DNA of 38,427 bases from a virus. Shown here one piece after another: positions 24,480 to 31,639 of the stretch (its first letter is position 1; every line of letters begins with the position of its first letter). Both the position numbers and the translations under genes were made by a program. The notes under the pieces were generated by a model. The model saw nothing but the letters and a program-made list of their open reading frames with translations, searched no databases and was not told the DNA's origin. The DNA is taken from positions 1 through 38,427 of IMG/VR virus record IMGVR_UViG_3300033991_000034, one strand, 5' to 3'.

Positions 24480-24973
24480 TTCGACTCCTTCTGTATTCGG
24501 GAATATCCGAGCTTGCCCTTGAGAATTTCGTCAATCACCTCGCTAAGTCTTTCCGGCTGCATTTCGCGCAGATGACCGGCATGGACAACGGATCGACGCA
24601 GGCGAGGAGTTACTTCTATCCGCCTTGGCTGTGAGGCATTGATCTGCAACTGAGCAGCGATCTCTTGCGCTGAACGTCTGCGGTGCGGCTTGTTATCCTG
24701 CGCGCGTTTCTTCGGTGGTATCTCCGGCTCGAATTTGGGTACGGGATCAGCAAGATAGCTGATCTCAACATCGAAAATGTCCGACAGCCTCCTCACGTCC
24801 GATAGTCGTGGCTGTCGATAGCCGAGTTCGAGTTTGACGATGTAATTCTCGGCGGTGGCGGGAGACACTTCCGGTCTCAATTGCATTCCAAGTCGTTCAA
24901 GCGTGAGGCCTCGCTTATTTCTGAGCCCGCGCAGCCGAGCGCCGAATTCGGGCAAGACTTTGGCATCTTTCAT
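24476..24973 (-). CDS. XRE-family helix-turn-helix regulator
   Basis: 165 aa from ATG at 24973, in ATGA overlap with the dockerin-like gene. The HTH lies at residues 10-65 (FGARLRGLRNKRGLTLERLG, then KLELGYRQPRLSDVRRLSD and IFDVEISYLAD). The rest is basic and lacks a LexA-type peptidase domain. It sits within the early operon rather than next to the divergent switch, so it may regulate a later step. An upstream extension to 25135 is a shadow of the neighbouring gene. Confidence 0.7.
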   Translation of the reverse strand: MKDAKVLPEFGARLRGLRNKRGLTLERLGMQLRPEVSPATAENYIVKLELGYRQPRLSDVRRLSDIFDVEISYLADPVPKFEPEIPPKKRAQDNKPHRRRSAQEIAAQLQINASQPRRIEVTPRLRRSVVHAGHLREMQPERLSEVIDEILKGKLGYSRIQKESK

Positions 24974-25458
24974 TGCGCCGAATCCGCCTGGGCTAGATAA
25001 TAAGTCGAACCAAGCTCTCGAATGGACACAACGCGGCGCAATGAATCGGCATCGACAAGAACATCGAGATATAGAATGCGGACGTAAGCCTGCCGGACGG
25101 ATACGTAGGAGATCGGGAGAGGTTCCGGTCCGCATTGCAAGGCATAGGCGATGATGTAAACGGCATCATCGATATCCACATCTCCGCTGGCATCCACGTC
25201 GCCGACGAGAATGCCGGGATATAGAACGAATGCCTGTGGACGCACCAGCGTGTCAATCTGTACGTATGAAATCGTATCAGTATCGCTCGCAGAGGACATT
25301 GCATTTGATATTGAGTCAATCGGATTGATTTCTCGAATGCTATCTGCGCTACTGTTCGGGCCTATCAGCGATATTAGAAGTAAGAATAGTGTAAAGCACA
25401 AACAACAGACATCGAACATTCCAAAATGAATGAATCTTGTGAGTCTTTCTCTGCGCAT
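24970..25458 (-). CDS. Exported protein with one dockerin-like calcium loop
   Basis: 162 aa, GGAGG site before ATG at 25458. The N-terminus holds a membrane/signal segment (CCLCFTLFLLLISLIG). The central motif GDVDASGDVDIDDAVYIIAY is one type I dockerin repeat: Asp ligands at alternating positions of an EF-hand-like loop followed by a helix. True dockerins have two copies. Single or double repeats of this form with 'GG/CGPEPLP' after them are abundant in secreted proteins of Zixibacteria and relatives, so this is a host-origin clue. The cargo or partner is unknown. Confidence 0.6.
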   Translation of the reverse strand: MRRERLTRFIHFGMFDVCCLCFTLFLLLISLIGPNSSADSIREINPIDSISNAMSSASDTDTISYVQIDTLVRPQAFVLYPGILVGDVDASGDVDIDDAVYIIAYALQCGPEPLPISYVSVRQAYVRILYLDVLVDADSLRRVVSIRELGSTYYLAQADSAQ

Positions 25459-25491
25459 GAATTTTCACCTCCGATATGATCGATCTATTTC

Positions 25492-25528
25492 GCAGACGGC
25501 GGAGAGGAGCTACCAGACCGCCGCCTGC
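25492..25528. other. Imperfect 11-bp hairpin between early genes
   Basis: GCAGACGGCGG faces CCGCCGCCTGC with a single A-C mismatch and a 15-base loop. It lies upstream of the dockerin-like gene. No T-run follows on the minus strand. Confidence 0.45.
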
Positions 25529-25559
25529 TTTCGATGCGACGGGTATTCCCGGCATCATG

Positions 25560-25775
25560 TCATTTTTTCGGTTTCGCCTCGATATCCGGTAACATATACC
25601 GTTCCACTGCGAACAAGGCGGCGGCCACTTCACGAAAGGCCCCGGTTTCTGCTTCAATCGGGCCGCCACATTCTGCGGCTGTGAATGTGCGTTCGTTCAC
25701 AATCGCCGTGCACTGCTTGCGCAGCCATGCGATCTTCTCGGCGATCAGCGTTTCAGTCGACTTCTTAGTCATCAT
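25560..25775 (-). CDS. 71-aa hypothetical protein
   Basis: ATG at 25775 overlaps the upstream stop (ATGA), preceded by CAGGAG. Helical: LIAEKIAWLRKQCTAIVNER, then GAFREVAAALFAVERYML. No family recognised. It is part of the coupled early operon. Confidence 0.55.
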   Translation of the reverse strand: MMTKKSTETLIAEKIAWLRKQCTAIVNERTFTAAECGGPIEAETGAFREVAAALFAVERYMLPDIEAKPKK

Positions 25776-25981
25776 TTTGACTCCTGTGTTTCCAACCAAT
25801 TCTGGAAATCCTGCAGCGCTACGCGGAGCGTAGGCATATCCTCGACTCTGAGCCGCATGTAGTTTGAATATGTAGGCTCTTTTGTGTGGATGCTGATAAT
25901 ATCACCATCCGGCTTGTCGATCTTGATAGTAATACCTTTAAGCTCCATACTGTGCTCGGTTGAACGTTTGACTTCGGACAT
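25772..25981 (-). CDS. 69-aa hypothetical protein
   Basis: ATG at 25981 with AAGGAG upstream. Starts MSEVKRSTEHSMELKGITI, with alternating strands and a C-terminal helix (LRVALQDFQNWLETQ). No family recognised. It follows the exonuclease gene after a 19-base gap. Confidence 0.55.
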   Translation of the reverse strand: MSEVKRSTEHSMELKGITIKIDKPDGDIISIHTKEPTYSNYMRLRVEDMPTLRVALQDFQNWLETQESK

Positions 25982-26000
25982 GACAACTCCTTTCGATGTT

Positions 26001-26681
26001 TTACGCACTTGCCGCGAGGCGTTCTTTCAGGTCTCTCGCCTCGACGACTGTTGTTATGCCTTCGCATGCCTTTCTGTATCTCTCAAGAAAGCCGTTCTCT
26101 CCGTACATGGCCTCGTTCATGGCGGCGTTGAAGGCTGCATCCGGCTCGCATCGGACAATCACCCTGGGCAGATAGGGATGGTAAGACATCAAGTCCCAGT
26201 ACTCGAATCCGGTGATCCATAGCGACCCGAGGACTTGACAACGATGTTCGTCAAGTAGGGTCGGAAGATCGAGGATTCCCAATTCTGCAAGTATATAAGA
26301 CATGTGTTTGGCCGCCGAGGGGTTCTTGATTTCGAGACCGGCTCGTTGTCCGACGATCAGCCGGTCCGGACTGCATCCGATCAGCCCGTCATCGGTCGTA
26401 ATGAAGCCTACTCTCTGAAGGTCGACATCGTGGGTGAATGCGTAGTCATCCGCCGCAATGTCCTCAAGATTCGAGCCGCGATTCATCCAGTCGGTTTGCT
26501 TTCTATCTCCAAACTGACCGAGCCGCCGCTCGGCGATCAGCTCACAGATCAGCATATCGGCGGACTTGGATAGTTCCAACTTCTTCGGTGTGATGATCTT
26601 GTCGAACCGCGAGGCCGTCGGGATTCCAAGCCGCGCCTCGACCCAGGCGGGAGTGTTCTGTTCGCAGTCGATGATCTTCAT
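26001..26681 (-). CDS. YqaJ / lambda-exonuclease-type recombinase
   Basis: 226 aa from ATG at 26681, in ATGA overlap with the coiled-coil gene. The motif order of the YqaJ viral recombinase family is present: TPAWVEARLGIPTASRFDKI at the N-terminus, then GCSPDRLIV with the catalytic Asp, then GLEIKNPSAAKH with the ExK. The enzyme resects double-stranded ends 5'-3' to expose single strands. The ERF annealing protein is two genes upstream in the same operon, so these two would form the phage recombination system. Confidence 0.88.
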   Translation of the reverse strand: MKIIDCEQNTPAWVEARLGIPTASRFDKIITPKKLELSKSADMLICELIAERRLGQFGDRKQTDWMNRGSNLEDIAADDYAFTHDVDLQRVGFITTDDGLIGCSPDRLIVGQRAGLEIKNPSAAKHMSYILAELGILDLPTLLDEHRCQVLGSLWITGFEYWDLMSYHPYLPRVIVRCEPDAAFNAAMNEAMYGENGFLERYRKACEGITTVVEARDLKERLAASA

Positions 26682-27475
26682 TTTGCACCCTCTCCGAGTT
26701 CGGCCTTGTTGCCATCGGGATAGAGCTTGCCACCACAATAGGGACAAGTGATTATGCTCGCAAGCTTGGCTTCGAGTTCAGCCTGCTTACGCTGATGCTC
26801 CTTTTCCGCCTTCGCCTTCTCGGCGGCGGCTTTCTGACGTTCCTTCTCACGCTCAGCCTCGATTCGCTTGCGTTCGGCCTCCGCCTTCGCCTTCTCTGCG
26901 GATAGAGCCTTCTGTTGCTTCTGTTTCTCGGCTTCAGCGGCGGCGCGCTCTGCCTGAATCTGTCGCTCTTTCTCTTCAGCCTCTTTCTTCAGCCGTTCAT
27001 TTTCAAGCCGGATTCGTTCACGTTCTTTGGCCTCGGCTTTCTCTTTTGCGATCCGCTCGGCTTCCACCTTAGCTTCCGCATCCGCCTTGAGTTGGGCTGC
27101 ATACTCAGCCGCCTTGATTTCGACGAACTTCTCTTGCTTCTCAAGATACTCCTCTATCGGCACAATCAGAGCCTTGAGGATGTTGGCCATGCCGTCGATA
27201 GCCTTGCCCTCGCGTAAGGCCTGTTCTTTGAGTTCTTTGCGCTTCCTTTCGATGGCAATGCGCTTCTCGCGTAGGAACAGCCGCCCCTCACGCGCCATCT
27301 TCATCTCGGTGGTCTGACTGGCATCTGTGACCACAAGAACCTTCGCCTTGTTTTCCCAGTCGGCGGCGATGTCGAAGTAGTCCGCAAACTGTTCGAGAAG
27401 AGCTTTTGCCTTTGGCGACTGGACATCGAGGCCGCTCTCTCTGACTATTATTTCAAGCTTATTGTCTGTCCTCAT
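26678..27475 (-). CDS. Coiled-coil protein with C-terminal zinc ribbon
   Basis: 265 aa, in ATGA overlap with the ERF gene. Residues about 120-240 are a continuous charged coiled coil rich in Lys/Glu/Ala (KAEAERKRIEAEREKERQK). The end carries CPYCGGKLYPDG, half of a zinc ribbon. The N-terminal part (IVRESGLDVQSPKAKALLEQF) has the pattern of DUF1351-like or similar phage recombination accessory proteins. Its place between annealing protein and exonuclease suggests it helps couple or scaffold them. Confidence 0.65.
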   Translation of the reverse strand: MRTDNKLEIIVRESGLDVQSPKAKALLEQFADYFDIAADWENKAKVLVVTDASQTTEMKMAREGRLFLREKRIAIERKRKELKEQALREGKAIDGMANILKALIVPIEEYLEKQEKFVEIKAAEYAAQLKADAEAKVEAERIAKEKAEAKERERIRLENERLKKEAEEKERQIQAERAAAEAEKQKQQKALSAEKAKAEAERKRIEAEREKERQKAAAEKAKAEKEHQRKQAELEAKLASIITCPYCGGKLYPDGNKAELGEGAK

Positions 27476-28290
27476 TTCGCACTCTGCGCTTTCTTGTTCT
27501 GGAGCTGCGTCACGACTTCATCGATTGCCGACCTTGGAATCTCTTCCAGACTCGCAGCGCGGAATCGGCTCTTGATCCACTGCATGAAGCGCGCCTGGAT
27601 AGCATTGCGAACTTTCTGATCGGGAGAGACGTCTTGCAGGAGGGCCTTGAGCGTGCCGATCTCCTCTTCGTTGATCTTCTCAACATCTTCCGGGGCAACT
27701 CCATCCGTATCCGGATCGCACCAGGTCAGGCCGAGACCTCCGATCATGGCGCGACGCATCGAATAGGTCTGCGTCCCACCTGACTTCTGCGTATTGTTTC
27801 GCATAAGCTCATTTCCCTCGTCCATCTGACAAATGAAACATCCGCAAGCTTCGGAATGACCATCCTGATGCAACAAGATGAAAGTCGTAGTCACCATCAC
27901 CTTACCATCAATCGGCTTTACATCATACTCGAATGAATATGAGAAGCCGTGTTTCTCACAGACTGGCTTTATAACACGCCCAATTTGATCGAGTGTGGGA
28001 TACCGATATGTTACAGTTCCACCCTGCTTCGTCTTGATTAGAGCCTCATGCGTTGCGGGAATGCTCTGAAGTTCGGCCTGCATCCGAGCTTTCGCTCGCG
28101 CGAAGTTCTTCTGTGCGGTGATCGCGTCCATTTTGATCTGAAGCTCGCACATTTTCTCAAGCGCCTCAACCATCGCCGTTGTCGAATCAGGACCGATCCG
28201 GTTGACGAGATTGATAAGTGCTGTACCTACATCGGCGGGAGCTGCGACTTCGGATGTCACAACTGTCGCTGGCAGGTTTTTGTCATTCAT
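27472..28290 (-). CDS. erf: ERF-family single-strand annealing protein
   Basis: 272 aa. The ERF core spans residues about 50-200: AITAQKNFARAKARMQAELQ, then VTYRYPTLDQIGRVIKPVCE, KHGFSYSFEY and GGTQTYSMRRAMIGGLGL. ERF proteins form rings on single-stranded DNA and anneal complementary strands during phage recombination. It pairs with the YqaJ exonuclease downstream. Confidence 0.88.
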   Translation of the reverse strand: MNDKNLPATVVTSEVAAPADVGTALINLVNRIGPDSTTAMVEALEKMCELQIKMDAITAQKNFARAKARMQAELQSIPATHEALIKTKQGGTVTYRYPTLDQIGRVIKPVCEKHGFSYSFEYDVKPIDGKVMVTTTFILLHQDGHSEACGCFICQMDEGNELMRNNTQKSGGTQTYSMRRAMIGGLGLTWCDPDTDGVAPEDVEKINEEEIGTLKALLQDVSPDQKVRNAIQARFMQWIKSRFRAASLEEIPRSAIDEVVTQLQNKKAQSAK

Positions 28291-28309
28291 TTCTATCCTT
28301 TCTATCTCT

Positions 28310-28368
28310 GCGCGGTGCCCGACAGCCGATCCACCCTCTGCCCGGCCGTCGTGGGGATAGCACCGCGC
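28310..28368. other. Perfect 9-bp stem around a 41-base loop, upstream of erf
   Basis: GCGCGGTGC pairs with GCACCGCGC. On the minus strand the structure lies in the leader between the 68-aa gene and erf, and overlaps the last base of the 68-aa gene's stop. The loop is GC-rich with further pairing. It could control erf translation or stabilise the message. Confidence 0.5.
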
Positions 28369-28574
28369 TACTTATTCACATTGTTAGCATCGTCCACTAT
28401 GTTGTGGACATCTACCTTCCCAAGCAGGTCGACAATCTCGTCGGCATATAAGACGGCGAGCTTGATAGCCTCAGGGAGCTCGAATAGATTCGCGTCGAAG
28501 ACGATACCATGAAGAGTGCCGACCTTCCGGCGAATATCTTCCTTCAGCTCTTTCGGTATTTTCAATTTCTGCAT
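28368..28574 (-). CDS. 68-aa hypothetical protein
   Basis: ATG at 28574 overlaps the upstream stop (TAATG) with GGGAG upstream. Starts MQKLKIPKELKEDIRRKVGT, largely helical, ending DVHNIVDDANNVNK. No family recognised. Upstream neighbour of erf. Confidence 0.55.
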   Translation of the reverse strand: MQKLKIPKELKEDIRRKVGTLHGIVFDANLFELPEAIKLAVLYADEIVDLLGKVDVHNIVDDANNVNK

Positions 28575-28834
28575 TACTCTCCCTTCTCGCACTCAGCGAT
28601 GATTCTATTGATGGACTCGACGTACTCTGTCGTCTGCATCCTGTTGCCAGGGTGATGCGTCGCATCCAGACTCCACCAGGGGATCGCTTTTCTGAGAGTA
28701 TCCAGCAGCAGATTCCTCTGCCGGAGTAACTTGTTATTTTCGACTTCCAACTCATGGATGTCCCGGCAATAACATGAGCAGTACCCGTCAATACGGTTTT
28801 CCATCTCTGGGCAATCCGGTCGGCCGCACTTCAT
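28574..28834 (-). CDS. 86-aa Cys-rich protein with coiled coil
   Basis: ATG at 28834 (ATGA overlap) gives MKCGRPDCPEMENRIDGYCSC. Cysteines at the N-terminus (CGRPDC ... CSCYC) look zinc-binding. A coiled coil follows (HELEVENNKLLRQRNLLLDTL). No family recognised; the arrangement suits a small nucleic-acid or protein-binding factor. Confidence 0.5.
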   Translation of the reverse strand: MKCGRPDCPEMENRIDGYCSCYCRDIHELEVENNKLLRQRNLLLDTLRKAIPWWSLDATHHPGNRMQTTEYVESINRIIAECEKGE

Positions 28835-29079
28835 CTCTCGCATTCAACGACCCTCTCAATCTTCTCGACCTCGATCTTCAGCGGCTCATCATTCAGGTAG
28901 GTCACGAGGCCGGTGAGTTTCACGTCCTTTTCCAGCAATGCAAGCAACTGCCAGCGCCGCACTCCACGCGGCATGCAGACGATGGCGGAGCCCGCTTTCG
29001 ATCCGGATATGTAGATGTTGACATTGCTGATCTGAAAGAGTCGACCTTCGATTGTGGCGTTTTGTTTGTGTATCGGCAT
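28831..29079 (-). CDS. 82-aa beta-rich protein, paralogue of the 32476 gene
   Basis: GAGG site before ATG at 29079. The sequence TIEGRLFQISNVNIYISGS, then GVRRWQLLALLEKDVKLTG and VTYLNDEPLKIEVEKIE closely matches the plus-strand gene at 32476 along its whole length. The shared strand pattern suggests a small beta barrel. Function unknown. The opposite-strand paralogue carries an additional zinc-ribbon tail. Confidence 0.6.
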   Translation of the reverse strand: MPIHKQNATIEGRLFQISNVNIYISGSKAGSAIVCMPRGVRRWQLLALLEKDVKLTGLVTYLNDEPLKIEVEKIERVVECER

Positions 29080-29085
29080 ATTACC

Positions 29086-29280
29086 TCATCTCCTCGCTAA
29101 TCTATTCGCCTCATCATCGGCCAGCATCTTATGCCAGCACTCAGGACAACATCCATGACTCAAGACGAGGGCATATTCGGCGTCGGTCAGGGGGCGAGTT
29201 CTCTCGCCGGTCTCCTGATCGTATTCCGACTGGCACCAGGCGCAAACGCTCTTTTCCTGCCTTCCGATTTCCTGCGTCAT
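29086..29280 (-). CDS. 64-aa zinc-ribbon-like protein
   Basis: CAWCQSEYDQETGERT and GCCPECWHKM give a C-x2-C ... C-x2-C zinc site. ATG at 29280 is preceded by AAAGGGAAACGA. It follows the first copy of a duplicated spacer (29281-29375). Function unknown. Confidence 0.55.
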   Translation of the reverse strand: MTQEIGRQEKSVCAWCQSEYDQETGERTRPLTDAEYALVLSHGCCPECWHKMLADDEANRLARR

Positions 29281-29375
29281 TTCGTTTCCCTTTCTTATCT
29301 GCCTCTACTACTATTATCGGCAGCTCAGCGAGAATCTTGAGGAGAATCGGGAATCTGTGCAGAAGTTGCGCAATC
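29281..29375 (-). repeat. Duplicated spacer, copy 1
   Basis: About 95 bases homologous to 30624-30715. The core CTGCCGATAATAGTA (18 of 19 bases identical between copies at 29305-29323 and 30650-30668) contains a GATAAT box shortly upstream of a gene, so may be a promoter -10. Part of this copy is read as the 3' end of the 75-aa gene. Confidence 0.55.
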
Positions 29376-29552
29376 ATCCTGTTCCAGCATGCCGTATGCA
29401 CTCGCCAGAGTTGTTAATTCGCGCTCGTGTCTCATAGTCCATTTCACAGGGGCGAAGGGATTCACTATCCGGTTTCTCAATTCTGCAATCAGTTCGATTG
29501 CCCGCCGCATATCGGCTCGCGGATCGAGACCGACTTTTGTCCTTCTACTCAT
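29325..29552 (-). CDS. 75-aa hypothetical protein
   Basis: ATG overlaps the upstream stop (TAATG). Helical centre: DMRRAIELIAELRNRIVN, then ERELTTLASAYGML. The last 17 codons run into the duplicated spacer, so the C-terminus may be a recent extension. No family recognised. Confidence 0.5.
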   Translation of the reverse strand: MSRRTKVGLDPRADMRRAIELIAELRNRIVNPFAPVKWTMRHERELTTLASAYGMLEQDDCATSAQIPDSPQDSR

Positions 29553-29791
29553 TATCTGCTCACTTTCTGCACACCGCAGCCGTTGAGGGTCTCGCGGGCA
29601 GAGGTCAGAGATACCGCCTCCAGACGCACTATTTCTGGCCGCGATTTCGGGTAAAAGCGGCCCGGAAACTGGTTCACGGCTTGAATCGGATTATCGCAAT
29701 CCTCTAAGGCAAAGACAAACAACATCCCATCGCTCCACTCGACTTCAACGCCTCGGTCGGTGATCTGGCTTCTGATTATCTGTGCTGTCAT
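29552..29791 (-). CDS. 79-aa protein, paralogue of the 30716 gene
   Basis: ATG at 29791 with GGAGG five bases upstream; the longer frame to 29860 is rejected. It shares AQIIRSQI...VEVEWSDG and a C-terminal 'GCG' segment with the 77-aa gene at 30716-30949. The pattern (short strand, 'WSDG' turn, 'F/L' strand) is reminiscent of small phage beta-rich proteins. Function unknown. Confidence 0.55.
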   Translation of the reverse strand: MTAQIIRSQITDRGVEVEWSDGMLFVFALEDCDNPIQAVNQFPGRFYPKSRPEIVRLEAVSLTSARETLNGCGVQKVSR

Positions 29792-30090
29792 TTTGCCTCC
29801 GTAGCGTAACATTCCATACAGCGGCCACGGTAAACAGACATAAGCTCGCATTTCATGCATTTTGTCGGTCTAATACCTTCCCATGCGTAATCGAATGCCA
29901 GAAAAGCTTTTGCCGGAGTCGTACCATTACCCACAACGCCAGTCGCCAAATCGCCATAAATAGCCAGCCAGGCATTGCCATCCTTAACCACTCGCGGCCG
30001 TAGCATATACGATGGAGTGCTCATGGTTTCCTCTCGGGATCTCCATATGGAGATCGCATTTAGCTCTTCATTTGTAAGTTCACGATTCAT
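29788..30090 (-). CDS. 100-aa protein with zinc-ribbon tail
   Basis: AGGAGAG site before ATG at 30090; an internal ATG at residue 23 (MSTPSYMLRP) also has GAGG upstream. The centre (KDGNAWLAIYGDLATGVVGNG, then FLAFDYAWEG) resembles a short helix-strand domain. The C-terminus CMKCELMSVYRGRCMEC is a zinc ribbon very like the tail of the 32476 protein (CPSCDLMSIVNDECTEC), evidence of tail shuffling between small genes. Confidence 0.55.
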   Translation of the reverse strand: MNRELTNEELNAISIWRSREETMSTPSYMLRPRVVKDGNAWLAIYGDLATGVVGNGTTPAKAFLAFDYAWEGIRPTKCMKCELMSVYRGRCMECYATEAK

Positions 30091-30102
30091 CTTATTCTCT
30101 CC

Positions 30103-30441
30103 TTATGCCGCCGCCGACTTTGCTATCTGAGCCGCCGGAGTCACTTCCTTGAGCGTGCAGAAGGTGCTCACCGAGGCGTATTCGTCCATGACGGCGTTGA
30201 TCTGTTCTTCTGTAAGATAATGCTCAGCAATCCCTTTCCACTTCGGAGAAACGCGCGTCGTCTTCTTGAGACTGAAACGGCAGCCGTAGGCCTCGACTTC
30301 GCCGTCGCCGCATTCCCGGACGACCTTGTTGATGACCGGCTTCAAAGTCTCCTCAATCCTCGCCAATTCCGCCTTAAGCATTTCCTGCTTTCTCAGGAGG
30401 TCAAGGTCTGATTCTCTAAAGTAATCTGTGAATCTCTTCAT
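30103..30441 (-). CDS. 112-aa hypothetical helical protein
   Basis: ATG at 30441 with AAAGGAG upstream. Starts MKRFTDYFRESDLDLLRKQE; residues 10-45 are a predicted helix or coiled coil (LLRKQEMLKAELARIEETL). It continues with YGCRFSLKKTTRVSPKW and EQINAVMDEYASVSTF. It has a loose Gp157-like look, but I would not assign that. Confidence 0.5.
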   Translation of the reverse strand: MKRFTDYFRESDLDLLRKQEMLKAELARIEETLKPVINKVVRECGDGEVEAYGCRFSLKKTTRVSPKWKGIAEHYLTEEQINAVMDEYASVSTFCTLKEVTPAAQIAKSAAA

Positions 30442-30464
30442 TTCGTCTCCTTTGTTTTCGCTCT

Positions 30465-30623
30465 CTATCTGCCGAGGCTCAACCACTGCATGAGTCTCTG
30501 GCAATCGGCGGCCAACTCGGGACGCTGACGCGACAAACGATCAAGACCTGAATAATTCGACCACCATGCACCCGCGTCTCTCAGTCTCTTCTCAGCTTCT
30601 CTTATCTCTCTTGGCTTTCTCAT
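30465..30623 (-). CDS. 52-aa hypothetical protein
   Basis: ATG at 30623 with AAAGGAG upstream, following the second duplicated spacer. Starts MRKPREIREAEKRLRDAGAW and contains SNYSGLDRLSRQRPELAADC. Helical, basic. No family recognised. Confidence 0.5.
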   Translation of the reverse strand: MRKPREIREAEKRLRDAGAWWSNYSGLDRLSRQRPELAADCQRLMQWLSLGR

Positions 30624-30715
30624 CTTTCTTTCTCCTTTGTTTTGCCCTTCTATTACTATTATCGGCAGCCTGGCGTCGATCCTTGAGTCTAAGACTGTGC
30701 AATCTCTGGGCAATC
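30624..30715 (-). repeat. Duplicated spacer, copy 2
   Basis: Homologous to 29281-29375. Here it is fully intergenic, between the 77-aa and 52-aa genes, and carries the same GATAATAGTA core (30650-30668) and a conserved TTGCACAG stretch further upstream. Confidence 0.55.
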
Positions 30716-30949
30716 TTACGCCCCACAGCCCTTGACGGTGCACTGCGCCGATGACCGGCTGACCACTATCCGGCGTTCGATTTCGGAGTTAGGGATTTCG
30801 AGCGAATCAGGCTCATCCGAGGCGACAGCCAACACCTGTCGGAGATCGTTAACATTGAAAAGCACTTCAACCCCGTCCGACCAATCGACCTGAACGGCGC
30901 CGACTTCAACACCCGGAACGATCTGGCTTCTGATTATTCTTGCGTTCAT
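30716..30949 (-). CDS. 77-aa protein, paralogue of the 29552 gene
   Basis: ATG at 30949 with GAGGG upstream; the frame to 30982 has no ribosome site. It shares ARIIRSQI...VQVDWSDG with the 29552 gene and ends TVKGCGA, matching LNGCGV there. It is the first gene after the sigma54-type promoter and heads the leftward small-gene cluster. Confidence 0.55.
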   Translation of the reverse strand: MNARIIRSQIVPGVEVGAVQVDWSDGVEVLFNVNDLRQVLAVASDEPDSLEIPNSEIERRIVVSRSSAQCTVKGCGA

Positions 30950-31299
30950 GTTGCCCTCTCTGTTTCTGGTTACCTTGTTCATTCTGCCGTTATATATTGC
31001 AAGACTTGTGCCAGACAGCCAGAAACAGCGTAAGTGCTTGTGACGTTGCCAGTTGCATATTTAAGCGCTTGCCCAAGACGGCGAAAAGTCGGAAAAAGTA
31101 TTGGATTCGGGCTACATAGTGTTGGCAATACCCCGTATCCTTCGTCGATCCTGCGCGATCATCTCCTCGTAAGTCATTATCAATCAACATATCAGCTTTG
31201 GCCTTGTGAAGATGGCCACACAAAGAGATCAACTTCGCTTCTTGCGTTCAACCTGAGCGAGATATGTGCGAAATTCGGACATTGTGCTCAGATATTGAA
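30950..31299. other. 350-base gap with promoter and possible short leader peptides
   Basis: Holds the sigma54-type promoter. Two very short minus-strand frames are visible but unsupported: MTYEEMIAQDRRRIRGIANTM (a GAGGAG inside it) and MSEFRTYLAQVERKKRS. Longer frames are of random character. The region may be a decayed gene or a long leader following the 86-aa gene. Confidence 0.4.
30997..31014 (-). promoter_or_regulatory. Sigma54 (RpoN)-type promoter
   Basis: On the minus strand TGGCAC-AAGTC-TTGCA matches the -24/-12 consensus exactly, with GG and GC separated by ten bases. Transcription would start near 30987, about 40 bases before the 77-aa gene. Such promoters need an enhancer-binding ATPase; none is visible here, so a host activator would be required. 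Confidence 0.5.
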
Positions 31300-31560
31300 T
31301 TATCGTTTCAGCTTGTCAGGAAAGAAGCTTTCGGCGAACATGTTGACCGCATCCAGAAAGGTCTCAGGATTCTTGCTCAATGCTTTCTGCAGGTCAATGT
31401 CCTTTTCGTCATCAAGATGCGACTTCACGGTTTTGGCGAATTCGGGCTTGAGATAAACTGCACTTTCCACCTCAAATTTGAAGGCGCTCTTAGTTGAGCT
31501 AAAATGAATCTTGTTGCGCTCCAGCCACTCCATTGCTTCCTTCTCGGTCTCGAAGATCAT
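31300..31560 (-). CDS. 86-aa protein, first gene left of the divergent switch
   Basis: AGGAG eight bases before ATG at 31560, with a strong sigma70 promoter at 31598-31625. It starts MIFETEKEAMEWLERNKIHF and is charged and helical (TVKSHLDDEKDIDLQKALSK). No family recognised. Position opposite a ribbon-helix-helix-like gene suggests a regulatory or early takeover role. Confidence 0.6.
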   Translation of the reverse strand: MIFETEKEAMEWLERNKIHFSSTKSAFKFEVESAVYLKPEFAKTVKSHLDDEKDIDLQKALSKNPETFLDAVNMFAESFFPDKLKR

Positions 31561-31597
31561 AAAGTGCTCCTATTCCATCTTAGAATTCAATCGCCAC

Positions 31598-31625
31598 AAT
31601 ATACCGATTCCTGTTGATTTGTCAA
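31598..31625 (-). promoter_or_regulatory. Leftward sigma70 promoter
   Basis: TTGACA (minus strand, 31620-31625) and TATATT (31598-31603) with a 16-base spacer. Drives the 86-aa gene. The -35 is the left arm of the shared inverted repeat. Confidence 0.65.
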
Positions 31626-31639
31626 GATTTTTCTTGACA
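31620..31639. promoter_or_regulatory. Inverted-repeat operator shared by two -35 boxes
   Basis: TGTCAAGA-TTTT-TCTTGACA is a perfect 8+8 palindrome whose arms contain the -35 hexamers of both divergent promoters. A dimeric repressor bound here would close both directions. The 60-aa ribbon-helix-helix-like protein is the natural candidate. Confidence 0.6.
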
